Of a stretch of DNA of 64,000 nt, positions 11,389 to 21,492 are shown piece by piece. Source of the stretch: Periplaneta americana (Eukaryota; Arthropoda; Insecta; Blattodea; Blattidae); NCBI RefSeq assembly GCF_040183065.1, contig NC_091122.1:160685955-160749954 (forward strand). The letters run 5' to 3'. How positions within the stretch are numbered: position 1 is the first letter of the stretch; every line of letters begins with the position of its first letter. The position numbers and the translations under genes are program-made. The notes under the pieces are model-generated. The model ran no database searches. It was not told where the DNA came from and saw only the letters and a list, made by a program, of their open reading frames with translations.

Positions 11389-13068
11389 TTCTATAAACTC
11401 ACCTTCCTGGATCTTTCGGAAGAAGGATAACTCTAACCTATTTTTCTTACAATTTATAGTACTACAAACGTCTCCTTGCCCCTTATTGTATTTTAGCCAT
11501 TTACATTTATTACAACCGATAACGAACATTTCACAGTTTACATAGCAATTTCACAAAAATGCGAAATACGGCACAGTTAATGCTTTTTCGATCTAGACAG
11601 GCCGTAATGTTTGTTCGGGTTTTCTATTTCAGTGTATGGAGCTCAGTGAAATATTATATTATAACTTTATTGCGTATCATTGCTAAGCTTTATTTAGTGT
11701 AATGTGTCCATAAGTTCCGTTTACTTCTTGTTGCATAATATGTTGCAGAAATAATTACAAAACTGTGTTATTTTAATGTGAAGAGAATTTTACATGTTCG
11801 CGTCAACATTTCAAGTTTAGAATGGAAGCTATTTTGAGGTTTAATAAAAAATAATTTATATTGTGATTTCAATTTACAACATCTACCTTCCTTAATTTTA
11901 GACAAAACATTTACCATATCACTCCTATGAAGTTAGTGTACGTACAATTGTGTTACTTCATCTCTTAAGTAGTAGATAAATACAATAATTCAGTATTCAA
12001 TTGCAGTATTAAAATACAGACAAATTGAATGTCCGGGGTATCATAGATGACATTATGCTTAATTATAATGTATGATTGCGACTTTAGGAATATAAGTTAA
12101 ATATAGTAAACATAACCTATAATTGTCATATGAATGGCAAGGCATTGGAGATCACTAAATTTAGACAGAAAGGGGCGACTGGTACAGTAAGCATAACCTA
12201 TAATTTCAACATATCTAAATATCCGTGCGGTGCAATTGAAAATTATTGAATCGTGCATAAATGAATGTACAAGAATTTCGCAATATTTAATCGACATAAA
12301 GGCAGGTATTACACATACGAACAACGTAATTTTCACACCATAAGTAATATTATATCTTAACTCGCAAGTAAATTATGTCTGAAGTGTCTCATTGTTTTAA
12401 ATATTATTAATGGAATTACACTACATTTTAGAGAAACATATGCTACTGTTTATGCATTCCAACTAATTTATATGGTTGAAACGCCGCCCTTCGTGATCGG
12501 GTTAAGCGAGTTACATGGTCTGTCTTACGGCCTGTATTAGATCACGATGGCTGTGGCACAGTCTATTGTTCCTAGTACTCACAGCGCTCCAAGCGGCTAG
12601 CAACTATCGCAAGATTTGCAAAAAATCATCCCAAGCTTCGTGACTTTATATACTAGACTGTGGCACCGGATCGAACGCCTTTGTTATTTTCTCTTTGTGA
12701 CTTTACTCCATGTTCGATATATAGGGTTAGTTAAAAGTCCCGCACCACCTAAATAACTTTTGAAGCATACGGTTCAGTGATAAGGAACTTGGTATGTGAG
12801 GATAACCATATACTAAGAACTCAATAATTGTATTACCGAGTTTTTCTACTTCCGGTTTAACCGGAAGTAACTCCAACTCTCTTACTTTAAATGGAACACC
12901 CAATATATGTATTTTATTTTTGAATGGTGCTCATTAAGAGCTTTTCAAAAGTGCCCACACTCGATACTTCTGTACAAATTCAGTGTTGCTAAGTCAAGAA
13001 AACAGAAAAGTGTATCGAATATTAAAATAATAAAATACTCCTTCCTTAACAAAAACAAAATAAAGCTA

Positions 13069-14067
13069 TATATTTTGATGTACCGAAGTACATATGATAT
13101 TTCCATGCAGATATTCTGCGTCATCACATGATGAAAGAGAGATGGAACGGAGAAAAATTCTCTCCGGCGCCGGGATTTGAACCCGGGTTTTCAGCTCTAC
13201 GTGCTGATGCTTTTATCCACTAAGCCACGCCGGATACAATCCCGACGCCGTTTAGAATCGTCTCAGATTAAGCTCCATCTCTTGGGTTCCCTCTAGTGGC
13301 CGCCCTCTGCACTACGTCATAGATGTCTATGAACGAAGGACCGAAGTCCATACATGTGTTGAGGTGCACTCAGATGAGTGACTGATTGGCCGGGATCCGA
13401 CGGTATGGGCGCCGTCTTAAATCACAAAGTGATTTATTACGCATATCATATATATTTTGATGTACCGAAGTACATATGATATTTCCATGCAGATATTCTG
13501 CGTCATCACATGATGAAAGAGAGATGGAACGGAGAAAAATTCTCTCCGGCGCCGGGATTTGAACCCGGGTTTTCAGCTCTACGTGCGTAGCATAGTGGAT
13601 AAAAGCATCAGCACGTAGAGCTGAAGACCCGGGTTCAAATCCCGGCGCCGGAGAGAATTTTTCTCCGTTCCATCTCTCTTTCATCATGTGATGACGCAGA
13701 ATATCTGCATGGAAATATCATATGTACTTCGGTACATCAAAATATATATGATATGCGTAATAAATCACTTTGTGATTTAAGACGGCGCCCATACCGTCGG
13801 ATCCCGGCCAATCAGTCACTCATCTGAGTGCACCTCAACACATGTATGGACTTCGGTCCTTCGTTCATAGACATCTATGACGTAGTGCAGAGGGCGGCCA
13901 CTAGAGGGAACCCAAGAGATGGAGCTTAATCTGAGACGATTCTAAACGGCGTCGGGATTGTATCCGGCGTGGCTTAGTGGATAAAAGCATCAGCACGTAG
14001 AGCTGAAAACCCGGGTTCAAATACCGGCGCCGGAGAGAATTTTTCTCCGTTCCATCTCTCTTTCATC
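13069..14067. mobile_element. 1-kb SINE palindrome with 12-bp TSD
   Basis: Arms 13131-13585 and 13612-14066 are inverted copies of about 455 bp that differ at very few positions, around a 26-base centre. Each arm contains tRNA-derived SINE units with a B-box-like GGGTTCAAATCCC and the shared tail. The left arm continues 62 bp further. The block is flanked by AAAATAAAGCTA (13057-13068 and 14068-14079), so the palindrome looks like one retroposed insertion. It could also be a fold-back assembly artefact, but the clean TSD argues against that. Confidence 0.8.
13963..14034 (+). repeat. tRNA-like head of the SINE (clearest copy)
   Basis: TCCGGCGTGGCTTAGTGGAT is an A-box-like start, and GGGTTCAAATACC is the B box with one change from the other copies. 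The 5' and 3' ends pair (TCCGGCG with CGCCGGA), as in a tRNA acceptor stem. The family repeats at 13160-13233, 13540-13590 and 13601-13654. It is a SINE promoter module and not a functional tRNA gene. Confidence 0.6.
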
Positions 14068-14587
14068 AAAATAAAGCTAGCTCACCTTCTAAATTATGTG
14101 TTCAAATTGGTAGCCCTCAGCTGCTTTACAATGTGTCACTCGATCATAGAAACCATTTAAGGAATGATTTAACCAGGCTTTAGGAATATCTTGCACCACT
14201 TCCATTTTTATTTAGCAACACTGAATTTGTACAGAAGTATCAAGTGTGGGTACTTTTTGAAAAGCTCTTTATGAGCTTTATTAAAAAAATATACATATTG
14301 GGTGTTCCATTTAAAATAAGAGAGTTAGAGTTACATCCGGTTAAACCGGAAGCAGAAAAAACTCGGTAATACCATTATTGAGTTCTTAGTATTTGGTTAT
14401 CCTCACATACCAAGTTTCATATCACTGAACCGTACGCTTCAAAAGTTATTTAGGTAGTGCATTTATTGTTTTAATATTCGATACACTTTTCTGTTTTCTT
14501 GACTTAGCAACACTGAATTTGTACAGAAGTATCAAGTGTGGGTAGTTTTTGAAAAGCTCTTAATGAGTACTATTCAAAAATAAATAA

Positions 14588-14589
<2 letters not shown>

Positions 14590-14626
<37 letters not shown>
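14590..14626. repeat. (TA)n microsatellite
   Basis: Pure TA run inside the right arm of the long-TIR element. Confidence 0.95.
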
Positions 14627-14627
<1 letters not shown>

Positions 14628-15116
14628 TGGGTGTTCCATTTAAAATAAGAGAGTTGGAGTTACTTCCGGTTAAACCGGAAGTAGAAAAAACTCTGTAATA
14701 CCGTTATTGAATTCTTAGTAATTATATGGTTATCCCAACATACCAAGTTTCATGTCACTGAACTACATGCTTCAAAAGTTATTTAGGTGGTGCGGGACTT
14801 TTAACTAACCCTGTATAGATATTTATTATTTTTCAATGACAGGTACTGAGATTTACATTTTTGACACATATTGAGCTTACACACCATGTTAGAGGTATCA
14901 CGAAATAATTGATCATTATTTATTGACAGAAGGATATTTTATTAGCCTATATGTTTGGCACAGAATGCAGAACTGTCCATTTTATAATGATGCTAGAAAT
15001 ACATACGCTAGAACAAAGCAAGAAAATAATAAAAAAAAACAAAATAGATACGATTTATAGTTGCGATTTATGTCAAGAATTGCTAACAGTCAACATTAAT
15101 AATCTAATTGAACGTA

Positions 15117-15440
15117 AAATGCGGACACCACAGCAAAAAGTGAAGTGTGTGCTTTGGCTTGCTGAATTTAGAGTTCGACGCCGATTTCGTCTAGAATTTA
15201 ACGTGGATCCACCTACGTCGTAATCAATTTTGCAGTGGGATAGAACTCTTAAAGAGACAGGATCCTTGATTCCACAAACAAACATTCCAAGAAAAAAATA
15301 ACCCAAGAAACGGTCAATCATTTACGAATAATTGCATTCAACCGGAGCCCAAGGACAGGCTAGTCATCAGTTACAGATTCCCAAATCAACTGTTCGTGAC
15401 GTTCTTCGTAAACGACTCAAACTACGTGCATATAAGCTCC
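15117..15440 (+). pseudogene. Tc1/mariner-type transposase N-terminal fragment
   Basis: The frame reads MRTPQQKVKCVLWLAEFRV, then RRRFRLEFNVDPPTS, a stop, and continues with QWDRTLKETGSLIP and IPKSTVRDVLRKRLKLRAYK. This is the two-part helix-turn-helix DNA-binding region common in insect IS630/Tc1 transposases, including the TLKETG and STVxxVLxKxLxLRAYK signatures. Two stops and a frame change break it, and no catalytic domain follows. No TIRs were identified around it. Confidence 0.8.
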
Positions 15441-16121
15441 AACTAGAATTCTAGACGAAATCGGCGTCCAACTGTAATATCTGTATGTTGTTCTGAAACG
15501 CTGGAAATGTCAAGTTCCAGGATAGCCTATGGTAGCTGATCTTGAGTCAGAAGGCAAAAGGAAGTATAAGCGTCAAAATATGGATTTTTAGGTTATGGTT
15601 GTTTCATATATAGGATTTTATGCTTGTTTTGATGTTGGTACTTTCGAATTGCAGAGATGGATGTATATTTTTTTATATTCGAAGAAAGTAAAAGTCAAAA
15701 CTGTGTGAACATTTGTGTTGATATCTAGCAAAAGGAAGCAAGGCGCATACATGTATATTTGAACTGAATTGATGCCAATTAAATCAAATAATTAATACCA
15801 CTTTTCACATCACTTTGGTAGGGCTATATTGTTTAAAAAGGAGAACATTTAGAAAGAGTGGAACATTTATTTCAACATATCTCAAAATAGTGATTTTTGA
15901 CTTAGTTCCTTCTGGCTTCTGGGGTGAGAGATCTAAGACTACGTTTTGGTTAATGAACGTACACAAATTAAATTGATACTTCATAAACTATTTTATTGAT
16001 GATCATAATTTATTACTGTCTTTCAGAATATACAGGAAGTAAATTAAAGTTTGAAACATCACTTAAATGAGTCGGAATAATCTTTTTGCTGTAGGCCTAC
16101 TTAAACGTCCTTTATCTTGTA
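15441..16121. other. no recognised feature
   Basis: Probable continuation of decayed transposon sequence to about 15,530, then AT-rich DNA without a signal that I can name. Confidence 0.4.
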
Positions 16122-16169
16122 CACTGGCGTTCAAAGCTATCTGACCTACAATTTTCCGATCGTGTAAGC

Positions 16170-16312
16170 CAGTAGTGTCAGAGTTGTAAGCTCCAATACC
16201 AGTTGTGGAGCTAGATCGGAGCTTGAACTTGCTTATGTCTGTGGAAACACCGGAGCACGCAACCAGTCTAGTGGAGCGCTCCGCTCCGTTTAGTCCCTGT
16301 CTGACATCGCCG
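16170..16312. mobile_element. 143-bp hAT-like MITE with 8-bp TSD
   Basis: Flanked by GTGTAAGC at 16162-16169 and 16313-16320. The ends CAGTAGTGTCAGA and TCTGACATCGCCG are imperfect inverted repeats of the hAT form CAGNGNTGTCAGA. The empty site (one GTGTAAGC) is preserved in copy 2 of the host MITE near 30488. Confidence 0.8.
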
Positions 16313-16654
16313 GTGTAAGCGAACATTCTAACCACGGGATAAGTTAGAACCAAAAATATAAGAAATTTCCAAACTCTGAAATAGTTCCGCTAGTTCTCAA
16401 TAGCTGACACTTTTATTGAGATGGGTAAAAATGTGTTGAGAAAAATAATGATGTAGATTAAGTATAAATTCTCATAATTGACACTACCAGCGGTTTCCCG
16501 CTAAACATAGCGTTTTTTTTACAATCATTAGAGAGGAATGAAATTTTGAATTCTATGATGTGGGTATATTTATGTACTATTGGCAAAACTGGCTGTCTTC
16601 ACCTCTATTCATAAAAGTAATAACTAAAAAGGCACACTTACACGAACAAATTAT

Positions 16655-17801
16655 TAGAGCTGTTGATCGATCAAAATATTTAATCGATTAATTATTTGAA
16701 TTTAATCATTAATCAAGTTTTGATCGAGTTGAAAAATGTTTTAATACTTATACTGTAATACGCAATTATTCTTAAGTTTAAATGTGTTCGGGATAAGCAT
16801 AAGTATTAAATGTTGTATATCTGTATCGTTATATTACAAAACAACTATTTTAATTACTAACATATTTATTACGAGCCATATAATTTACTGTGTCAATTTC
16901 TCCGGGAATTTTTGAGACAAACATAAATAACAAAATGTATGAAGACTCACCTAGTTAATACTGCTTCATCCATGATTTTGAACGTGTGAGTGCATTCACA
17001 TGCCCCGAATTAATTACCGCTCTACGTTTAGTAACAATGTTTCCTGCATCACTAAACACGAAAAAAGTCTTCTGTCAAGCACTTCTCCACGATCGTTCAA
17101 TTTAAATCCAAACGTTTCACCTCTCAAATTCCCATATGACATAATGGAGTTTACACTTTTCACAAACCACAGAAAACTGCTATTTTTTTTCTTTATCAAA
17201 CTAAACACACAATCTTCATATACAAACTCAGTACAGAAACTGCAACTGCAAAACTACAGAGGTCGAAACAGAAGACTGGTCCCTATTGTAATCGAATTAC
17301 CAGATTTTAGAAAGAGAAGAAGTTAGTTACGCTCTCACTTGCACACAGTGTAGACATGGCTATTTTATAAGGGATGAGGGGGACGAATCCCAGAAAAGTA
17401 TGTATGTCATATGCTAGGAAGAAGAGCTGACAACAAGGTGGAAGTTTTCTTGGAAAACCATAAAACTTAATAAGGGTTTCGCATTGTGTTTCGGCTTTCA
17501 ATACAGGTAAACTAGATCACTGTCCTCATATCTTCATCTCTTTCTGAAGTGTTTGTGCAAAGATTTTCCCTACGCTATGCTAGTTGGTTTACAGTTAGAA
17601 AATAAAAGTAGGGTCCTACTATTGTGCTTTTAAATAAGCAATTTCCGAGAGGGAAATAGTATGAGCATGTATTAACAAAATAATAATTAATATCAACTAC
17701 AACCGATTAATTTTAATCGACTCGATTATTCGATTAAATATTTTAATCGATTATTCTTACAACAGAAATTGGTGATTAATCGATTAAATCCCACAACACT
17801 A
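16655..17801. mobile_element. non-autonomous hAT element with 8-bp TSD
   Basis: Flanked by CAAATTAT at 16647-16654 and 17802-17809. The left end TAGAGCTGTTG and the right end (reverse complement TAGTGTTGTGG) plus subterminal ATTAATCGATTAA words on both sides fit insect hAT termini. An open frame of 108 codons at 17000-17326 and its antisense frame have no recognisable transposase motif. Confidence 0.85.
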
Positions 17802-18094
17802 CAAATTATCGATCACTAAGGATTAGTAGGGATCAGGCATTTCTTAACACCAGTGTATCATTCCATAAATATGTTGAATGATAAATCATACGACTTCCTT
17901 AATTTTGAGTTTGCTTCTTTTATTTCTTACGGTTCAATTTAAGATTTATTCATTTTGGGACAAGTGTTGAAACTCTTAATTTAATTTAATTTTATTTACT
18001 TATTTAACTAGCTAGCTAGTAAGTACAAATTAAATTTATAAAACAAAAATGATAATGTTTCATAATGCCATAATGTTTCATAAACTCACCACCA

Positions 18095-18570
18095 CATGGT
18101 ATTCAGTGCCACACCCATTATGTCGATCAATCTAAAAATCAATGCCTCTAAGAGTTCCGTAGTAATTTTCACTAAAAGAAGACCGCAAGAACCATTTGAA
18201 CTGACATTTTTGATGTAGTAATTCCAAATGAAAAAGAAACAACTTATTTGGGAATTCTTTTGGACCATAGACTTTCTTTTAAGCCTCACATGAATAAAAT
18301 TGCTATGTTTCAACGTTTGTATCCTTTATTCAAGTCGCCATCGCTGAGTTTGTGGACTCAGAAAACTTTCTATATATAAATAACCAGAGCTAGCCTCCTA
18401 TATGCATATCCAGCTTGGTCATCTGTCAATGGGTCTCTACTGAGAAGACTGCGTGGTGTACAAAGAACAGTTCTGCGTACAATTGCTGGAGCTGATTACA
18501 CAACTTCCAATCAATTTTTACATGAAGTTTTGGACATACATCAATTGAAGAGTTTTCGGAAAATTTAAAA
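18095..18570 (+). pseudogene. jockey-type LINE, RT C-terminal part
   Basis: Pieces in shifted frames read LKINASKSSVVIFTKRRPQE, then TTYLGILLDHRLSFKPHMNK, then RASLLYAYPAWSSVNGSLLR and LRGVQRTVLRTIAGADYTTS. This is the thumb and post-RT region of jockey-like non-LTR elements (KYLGVxLDxRLxFxxHI, then YAxPVWS). One frameshift and at least two stops break it. Confidence 0.85.
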
Positions 18571-18931
18571 TTCAAATTTATACAAACATTGAAAAATCAT
18601 CCAAATCCTCTGCTACAGAAGTTTAATCTTCAAGCATAAGGAATAAAACCCAAGTTATACCAGCCACATCTTTTATAAATTCATCATGGATTAACATCAG
18701 GAACTGAAGAACTAGACTGAACAATTTTAAAGTGATTATAAATTAAAGGAGTCAAAAGCAAGTCAGCTTGATCTCCGTTCAAATAGACTTTCAGTGCAAC
18801 AAGATGTTGGTTGGTTGGTCGATCGATCGATCAATCTTTAACAACGGTTCATAACATTTCCGCCAGATAGCACTTCCAGAAATTTCAAGTTATTATGTAA
18901 ATAAATTATTAAATTATCTAAATATATACTA
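18571..18931. other. probable LINE 3' remainder, otherwise unassigned
   Basis: No recognised coding sequence. A (GATC)n-like short tract lies at about 18815-18832. Confidence 0.4.
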
Positions 18932-19450
18932 GGGCATTCGATAAGTAATGGCAACAATCAGTGCTCTTAGCGGTGACCATTGAAATCTTTTACTATGTAA
19001 TAGAGCAGCGATTTTTCATAAATTTGCAATATGGGAAGTCTCCAAATACCGTAACGATATTTTGTAAATACAATGGTTATTTCTGATTTGTAGTAAACAA
19101 TACAGCCCTAAAGGCCAAATTGCAAAAGAAAAACATGCAAATCAATGCTTTAGGGCATTAAAAGAAGCCTGTGGGAGAGAAGTCATACCTTACTGAACTA
19201 TTGCAAATTGGGTGGAAGCGAGGCATTCGCTTCAATCAAGAATTGACATCCGAAGATCTTTAGATTAATCAGTGAGAGATATAGCCAGAAATGCTGCTGC
19301 AGCTGGAGTCTGCCGTCTTCCCAGAATTTGGCAAAGTATTGTTGACATGTCAGGAGACTATATTTGAAGTATGTAATGTCAAAAGTAACCTAAATACATT
19401 TTATTTTAGTGTGAAACAGTAATTATATTGCCATTACTTTTCGAATGCCA
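18932..19450 (+). mobile_element. internally deleted mariner, TIR GGGCATTCGA
   Basis: Ends GGGCATTCGATAAGTAATGG and CCATTACTTTTCGAATGCC are inverted and flanked by TA. Inside, translated pieces on the plus strand such as ALKEACGREVIPY and, near the right end, RLPRIWQSIVDMSGDYI correspond to the N-terminus and extreme C-terminus of the mariner lineage also seen at 23381-24289 and 60498-61213. The whole catalytic domain is deleted. Confidence 0.8.
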
Positions 19451-19620
19451 TAATATCTATAAACAGTGAACGTCTGTCTAAGAATTAGTGTACGACACAA
19501 ATGTTGAAGATAATTTTATGTTGTCTGTAGGTTTCCTATTATCGGGTGTAGCCTCGTTTCGTTAACATGCCTGCTCGCAACATAAAATACCATTTTTAAC
19601 ACATGTATCTTAAATAACTG

Positions 19621-19989
19621 CAGTAGATTCTTGCTAATCCGACAATGCCTTTTATAGAGGGTGCCGGATTAGCGAGATTGCCGGATTAGAGAGAGTGCCA
19701 GATTAGCGGACTGGCGGATTAGCGAGAGTGCTTAAAATGCAATTAAGTGTAATGTTATAAGCTGTGCCAACCACTCCACTTGCACTTCTAAATTGAAACT
19801 AGAACGTTCCAAACATGGCCGGCGTGTGTATATGTATGCATATAGGCTAAGTATATATATGTGTATAAGTAATACAGTATGACACATTGCACCGGTGCAA
19901 ATATTCCAAAAAACTATTACAGTATAAGTGATAGGAAGTACATTAGAAAGAGGCCGGATCACTGAGAGCCGAATTAGCGAGAGTCTAGT
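19621..19989. mobile_element. pogo/Tigger-like MITE
   Basis: The left end CAGTAGATTCTTGCTAATCC and right end ATTAGCGAGAGTCTAGTA are inverted and similar to pogo-group termini. Four or more copies of GCCGGATTAGCGAGA-like words lie just inside the left end and two just inside the right end. There is no coding capacity, and the exact outer boundaries are uncertain by a few bases. Confidence 0.6.
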
Positions 19990-20086
19990 ACATTATGACA
20001 TTTGAAATTGGTTTCCATCTGCGAAATTAGTTGATCCTTTACATACACAGTCAACTACATAGAACTACTCTGGCTTTAGACACAAA

Positions 20087-20293
20087 TCACACACTTCTGA
20101 CCACCAACAACAGTATCACAAATCCCCAGCATTGTTGCCAATAATATTTTAACACCATAGCAATGCACTCAAAGTTAAATTTGTGGAGAAGAATTCTTTT
20201 GTTGGTTTCACACACTTCTTTGATCCCACTTTCAGTTGGAGCTTTTATTGTAGTTGTTCTCTGACTATTTTTATGACTAGTGTATTTAGTCAT
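20087..20293 (-). other. possible C-terminal membrane-anchor exon of the mucin-like gene
   Basis: A minus-strand open frame 35 bp downstream of the mucin-like stop, in a different frame. It reads SQRTTTIKAPTESGIKEV, which echoes the Thr-rich repeats, and ends in the hydrophobic segment WGFVILLLVVRSV before a stop. A possible 3' splice site (AGTCAG) precedes RTTTIK. It may be an alternative last exon giving a TM or GPI-anchored form, or a frameshifted old C-terminus. The case rests on composition only. Confidence 0.3.
20244..20249 (-). promoter_or_regulatory. candidate poly(A) signal of the mucin-like gene
   Basis: AATAAA on the minus strand, 79 bp beyond the stop codon at 20328. It also falls within the alternative frame at 20087-20293. 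Confidence 0.45.
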
Positions 20294-20327
20294 TTGGGGG
20301 AATTTGAAAGCAGTTCCGATTATTCAA

Positions 20328-21083
20328 CTATTTTGGTTTTGTAGTTTTCATATCTTCAGTAGATTTCTTTTCAGTTGTGACAATTTCGTTTTTTCGAGTT
20401 GTCGTGGTAATCATTGGTTGAATAGATATATTTGCAGTTGTAGTCACACCTTCAGTAGGGTTCTTTTCAGTTGTAACAAAACCATTATCCCGTGTTGTCG
20501 TGGCAATGAATGGTTGAATGGATACATTTGTGGTTGTAGCCATACCTTCACTAGAATTCTTCTCTGTTGTGGCAATTCCACTACCTCGGGTTGTCGTGAC
20601 AATAACTTGCTGAATAAATCTGTTTTGTTCTGTTGTGTTACGTACACTTTCTTGAGATGCTGTAGGAGTTACTTCACTTGTGCTTCCTTTATTGTCTTGA
20701 GTCGCAATGACTTCTCCACTTTTGGTTTCGAGTCCAAGTGCATCACTTCGATTATTTTGAGACGAGGTCGTAGGATTTCTTGTAAACTGAATTGGCTTCA
20801 CAGATGACTTCGCAGGCATATCTAAGTTCTGGTGAAACACATCGAACTCTTTCCCATCCTTCAACGGAAATTGGCAAACAAATGGAAAAGATGTGCATAG
20901 TCTGGTTCGTGAACAGTCCTCGGTTGTTGTGCAAGGACTTGAGTTGATACAGCACAATCGTGTACCGAGCAAAGAATACGACTTCACACAACGTTTGTTG
21001 TAACACACCAAATCGTTGATCACTGGGTCTATGAGTACAAGCGACACGAAGAAGCAAAAGATGAGCATCGTCTGCTGTTCCAT
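20328..21083 (-). CDS. secreted Cys-rich, Thr-rich mucin-like protein
   Basis: An intact 251-residue frame starts at the ATG complementary to 21081-21083; an upstream in-frame TTG is not a likely start. Residues 6-24 (MLIFCFFVSLVLIDPVIND) form a signal peptide. Eight cysteines follow in CYNKRC, LCC, SSPC, EDC, RLC and FVC, suggesting a small disulfide-rich extracellular domain. The second half is rich in Thr, Ser and Asn with several N-x-S/T sites. It consists of three 32-residue repeats of the form IQxxIxTTTRxxxxxTTEKxxxE, as expected for an O-glycosylated mucin-like stalk. I do not recognise the family. Conservation of frame through the repeats argues for a real gene; an intron or alternative 3' exon cannot be excluded. 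Confidence 0.7.
   Translation of the reverse strand: MEQQTMLIFCFFVSLVLIDPVINDLVCYNKRCVKSYSLLGTRLCCINSSPCTTTEDCSRTRLCTSFPFVCQFPLKDGKEFDVFHQNLDMPAKSSVKPIQFTRNPTTSSQNNRSDALGLETKSGEVIATQDNKGSTSEVTPTASQESVRNTTEQNRFIQQVIVTTTRGSGIATTEKNSSEGMATTTNVSIQPFIATTTRDNGFVTTEKNPTEGVTTTANISIQPMITTTTRKNEIVTTEKKSTEDMKTTKPK
20340..20630 (-). repeat. 96-bp coding tandem repeat (three units)
   Basis: Three units of 96 bp give the 32-residue Thr-rich repeats of the mucin-like protein. The third is incomplete at the stop. Length variation here would keep the frame. Confidence 0.8.
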
Positions 21084-21443
21084 TAACACCGGATCCGAGG
21101 AGTAATACAACTAACCAGCCGAGACTTGCGAACGTGAAATTTGCACAGCCTTATTGAAGGCCTAGATAAAACTGTATTGCCTGCATAATAAGGTTGTGGC
21201 AAGTGGTATCATGGTCTTTGTCGCTGTGCTTCCTAGCGAGACGTGTAGGAGAGCAATGTTTCTGATACTGGGAAAATTTGTACGATATGACGTCAGCATT
21301 CCTCACGTGAAGTGATAGGATAGAATGTGTAGTGAGGATCACGTAAGAGTAGTTCCTAAAAGGCTAATTTGGCCGTCTCTTCAATGCTGCAAACTAATAC
21401 CAGATATCACCAAAGAGAGTAAAGTCACAATTCCATGTACTGA

Positions 21444-21444
<1 letters not shown>
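21084..21444. other. upstream region of the mucin-like gene
   Basis: Probable promoter and 5' UTR for the minus-strand gene. A TTTTATC word on the minus strand at about 21165 could be a weak TATA element. Nothing else was recognised. Confidence 0.25.

Positions 21445-21491
<47 letters not shown>
21445..21491. repeat. (TAA)n microsatellite
   Basis: Run of ATA/TAA repeats immediately before the LINE fragment. It may be the tail of a neighbouring copy or the insertion target. Confidence 0.95.

Positions 21492-21492
<1 letters not shown>

Larger units (their letters stand above)
10291..12662 (-). mobile_element. TIR element, family 1 copy B (inverted relative to A)
   Basis: Starts CACAGTCTAG and ends CTAGACTGTG. 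The flanks GCACCGA and GCACCGG form a 7-bp TSD with one change. The sequence 11,389-12,662 reads as the reverse complement of 85-1,400 at high similarity. The copy is longer than A because of at least two insertions, a dimeric SINE at 10355-10796 and a LINE 3' end at 10985-11388. Confidence 0.8.
12722..14813. mobile_element. long-TIR element (TIR AGGGTTAGTTAAAAGTCCCG)
   Basis: The left arm from 12722 and the right arm ending at 14813 are inverted copies over about 300 bp, starting (C/T)AGGGTTAGTTAAAAGT and flanked by TA. An additional, partial copy of the right arm lies just inside it (about 14188-14462), so the right end is duplicated. The centre is filled by a SINE insertion (13069-14067). 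No transposase was seen. TA targets suggest a Tc1/mariner-mobilised fold-back or MITE. Confidence 0.75.
16122..17855. mobile_element. CACTGGCGTTC MITE, copy 1, with two nested insertions
   Basis: Ends CACTGGCGTTCAAAG and a decayed inverted partner ending ACACCAGTG, flanked by TA. Removal of the nested elements (16170-16312 and 16655-17801 with their TSD copies) leaves about 435 bp. That matches the core of copy 2 at 30448-31074 in length and sequence. It has no coding capacity and is Tc1/mariner-like by its TA target. Confidence 0.8.

Noticed and set aside
13370..13687. 105-codon frame through the SINE palindrome
   Set aside because: It crosses the palindrome centre and reads tRNA-derived sequence; chance frame.
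20280..20807. 175-codon plus-strand frame rich in Cys and Ser
   Set aside because: Antisense shadow of the mucin-like gene repeats; it has no independent support.
21084..21110. Upstream start (TTG) for the mucin-like gene
   Set aside because: It would need a non-ATG start; the ATG at 21083 gives a standard signal peptide.
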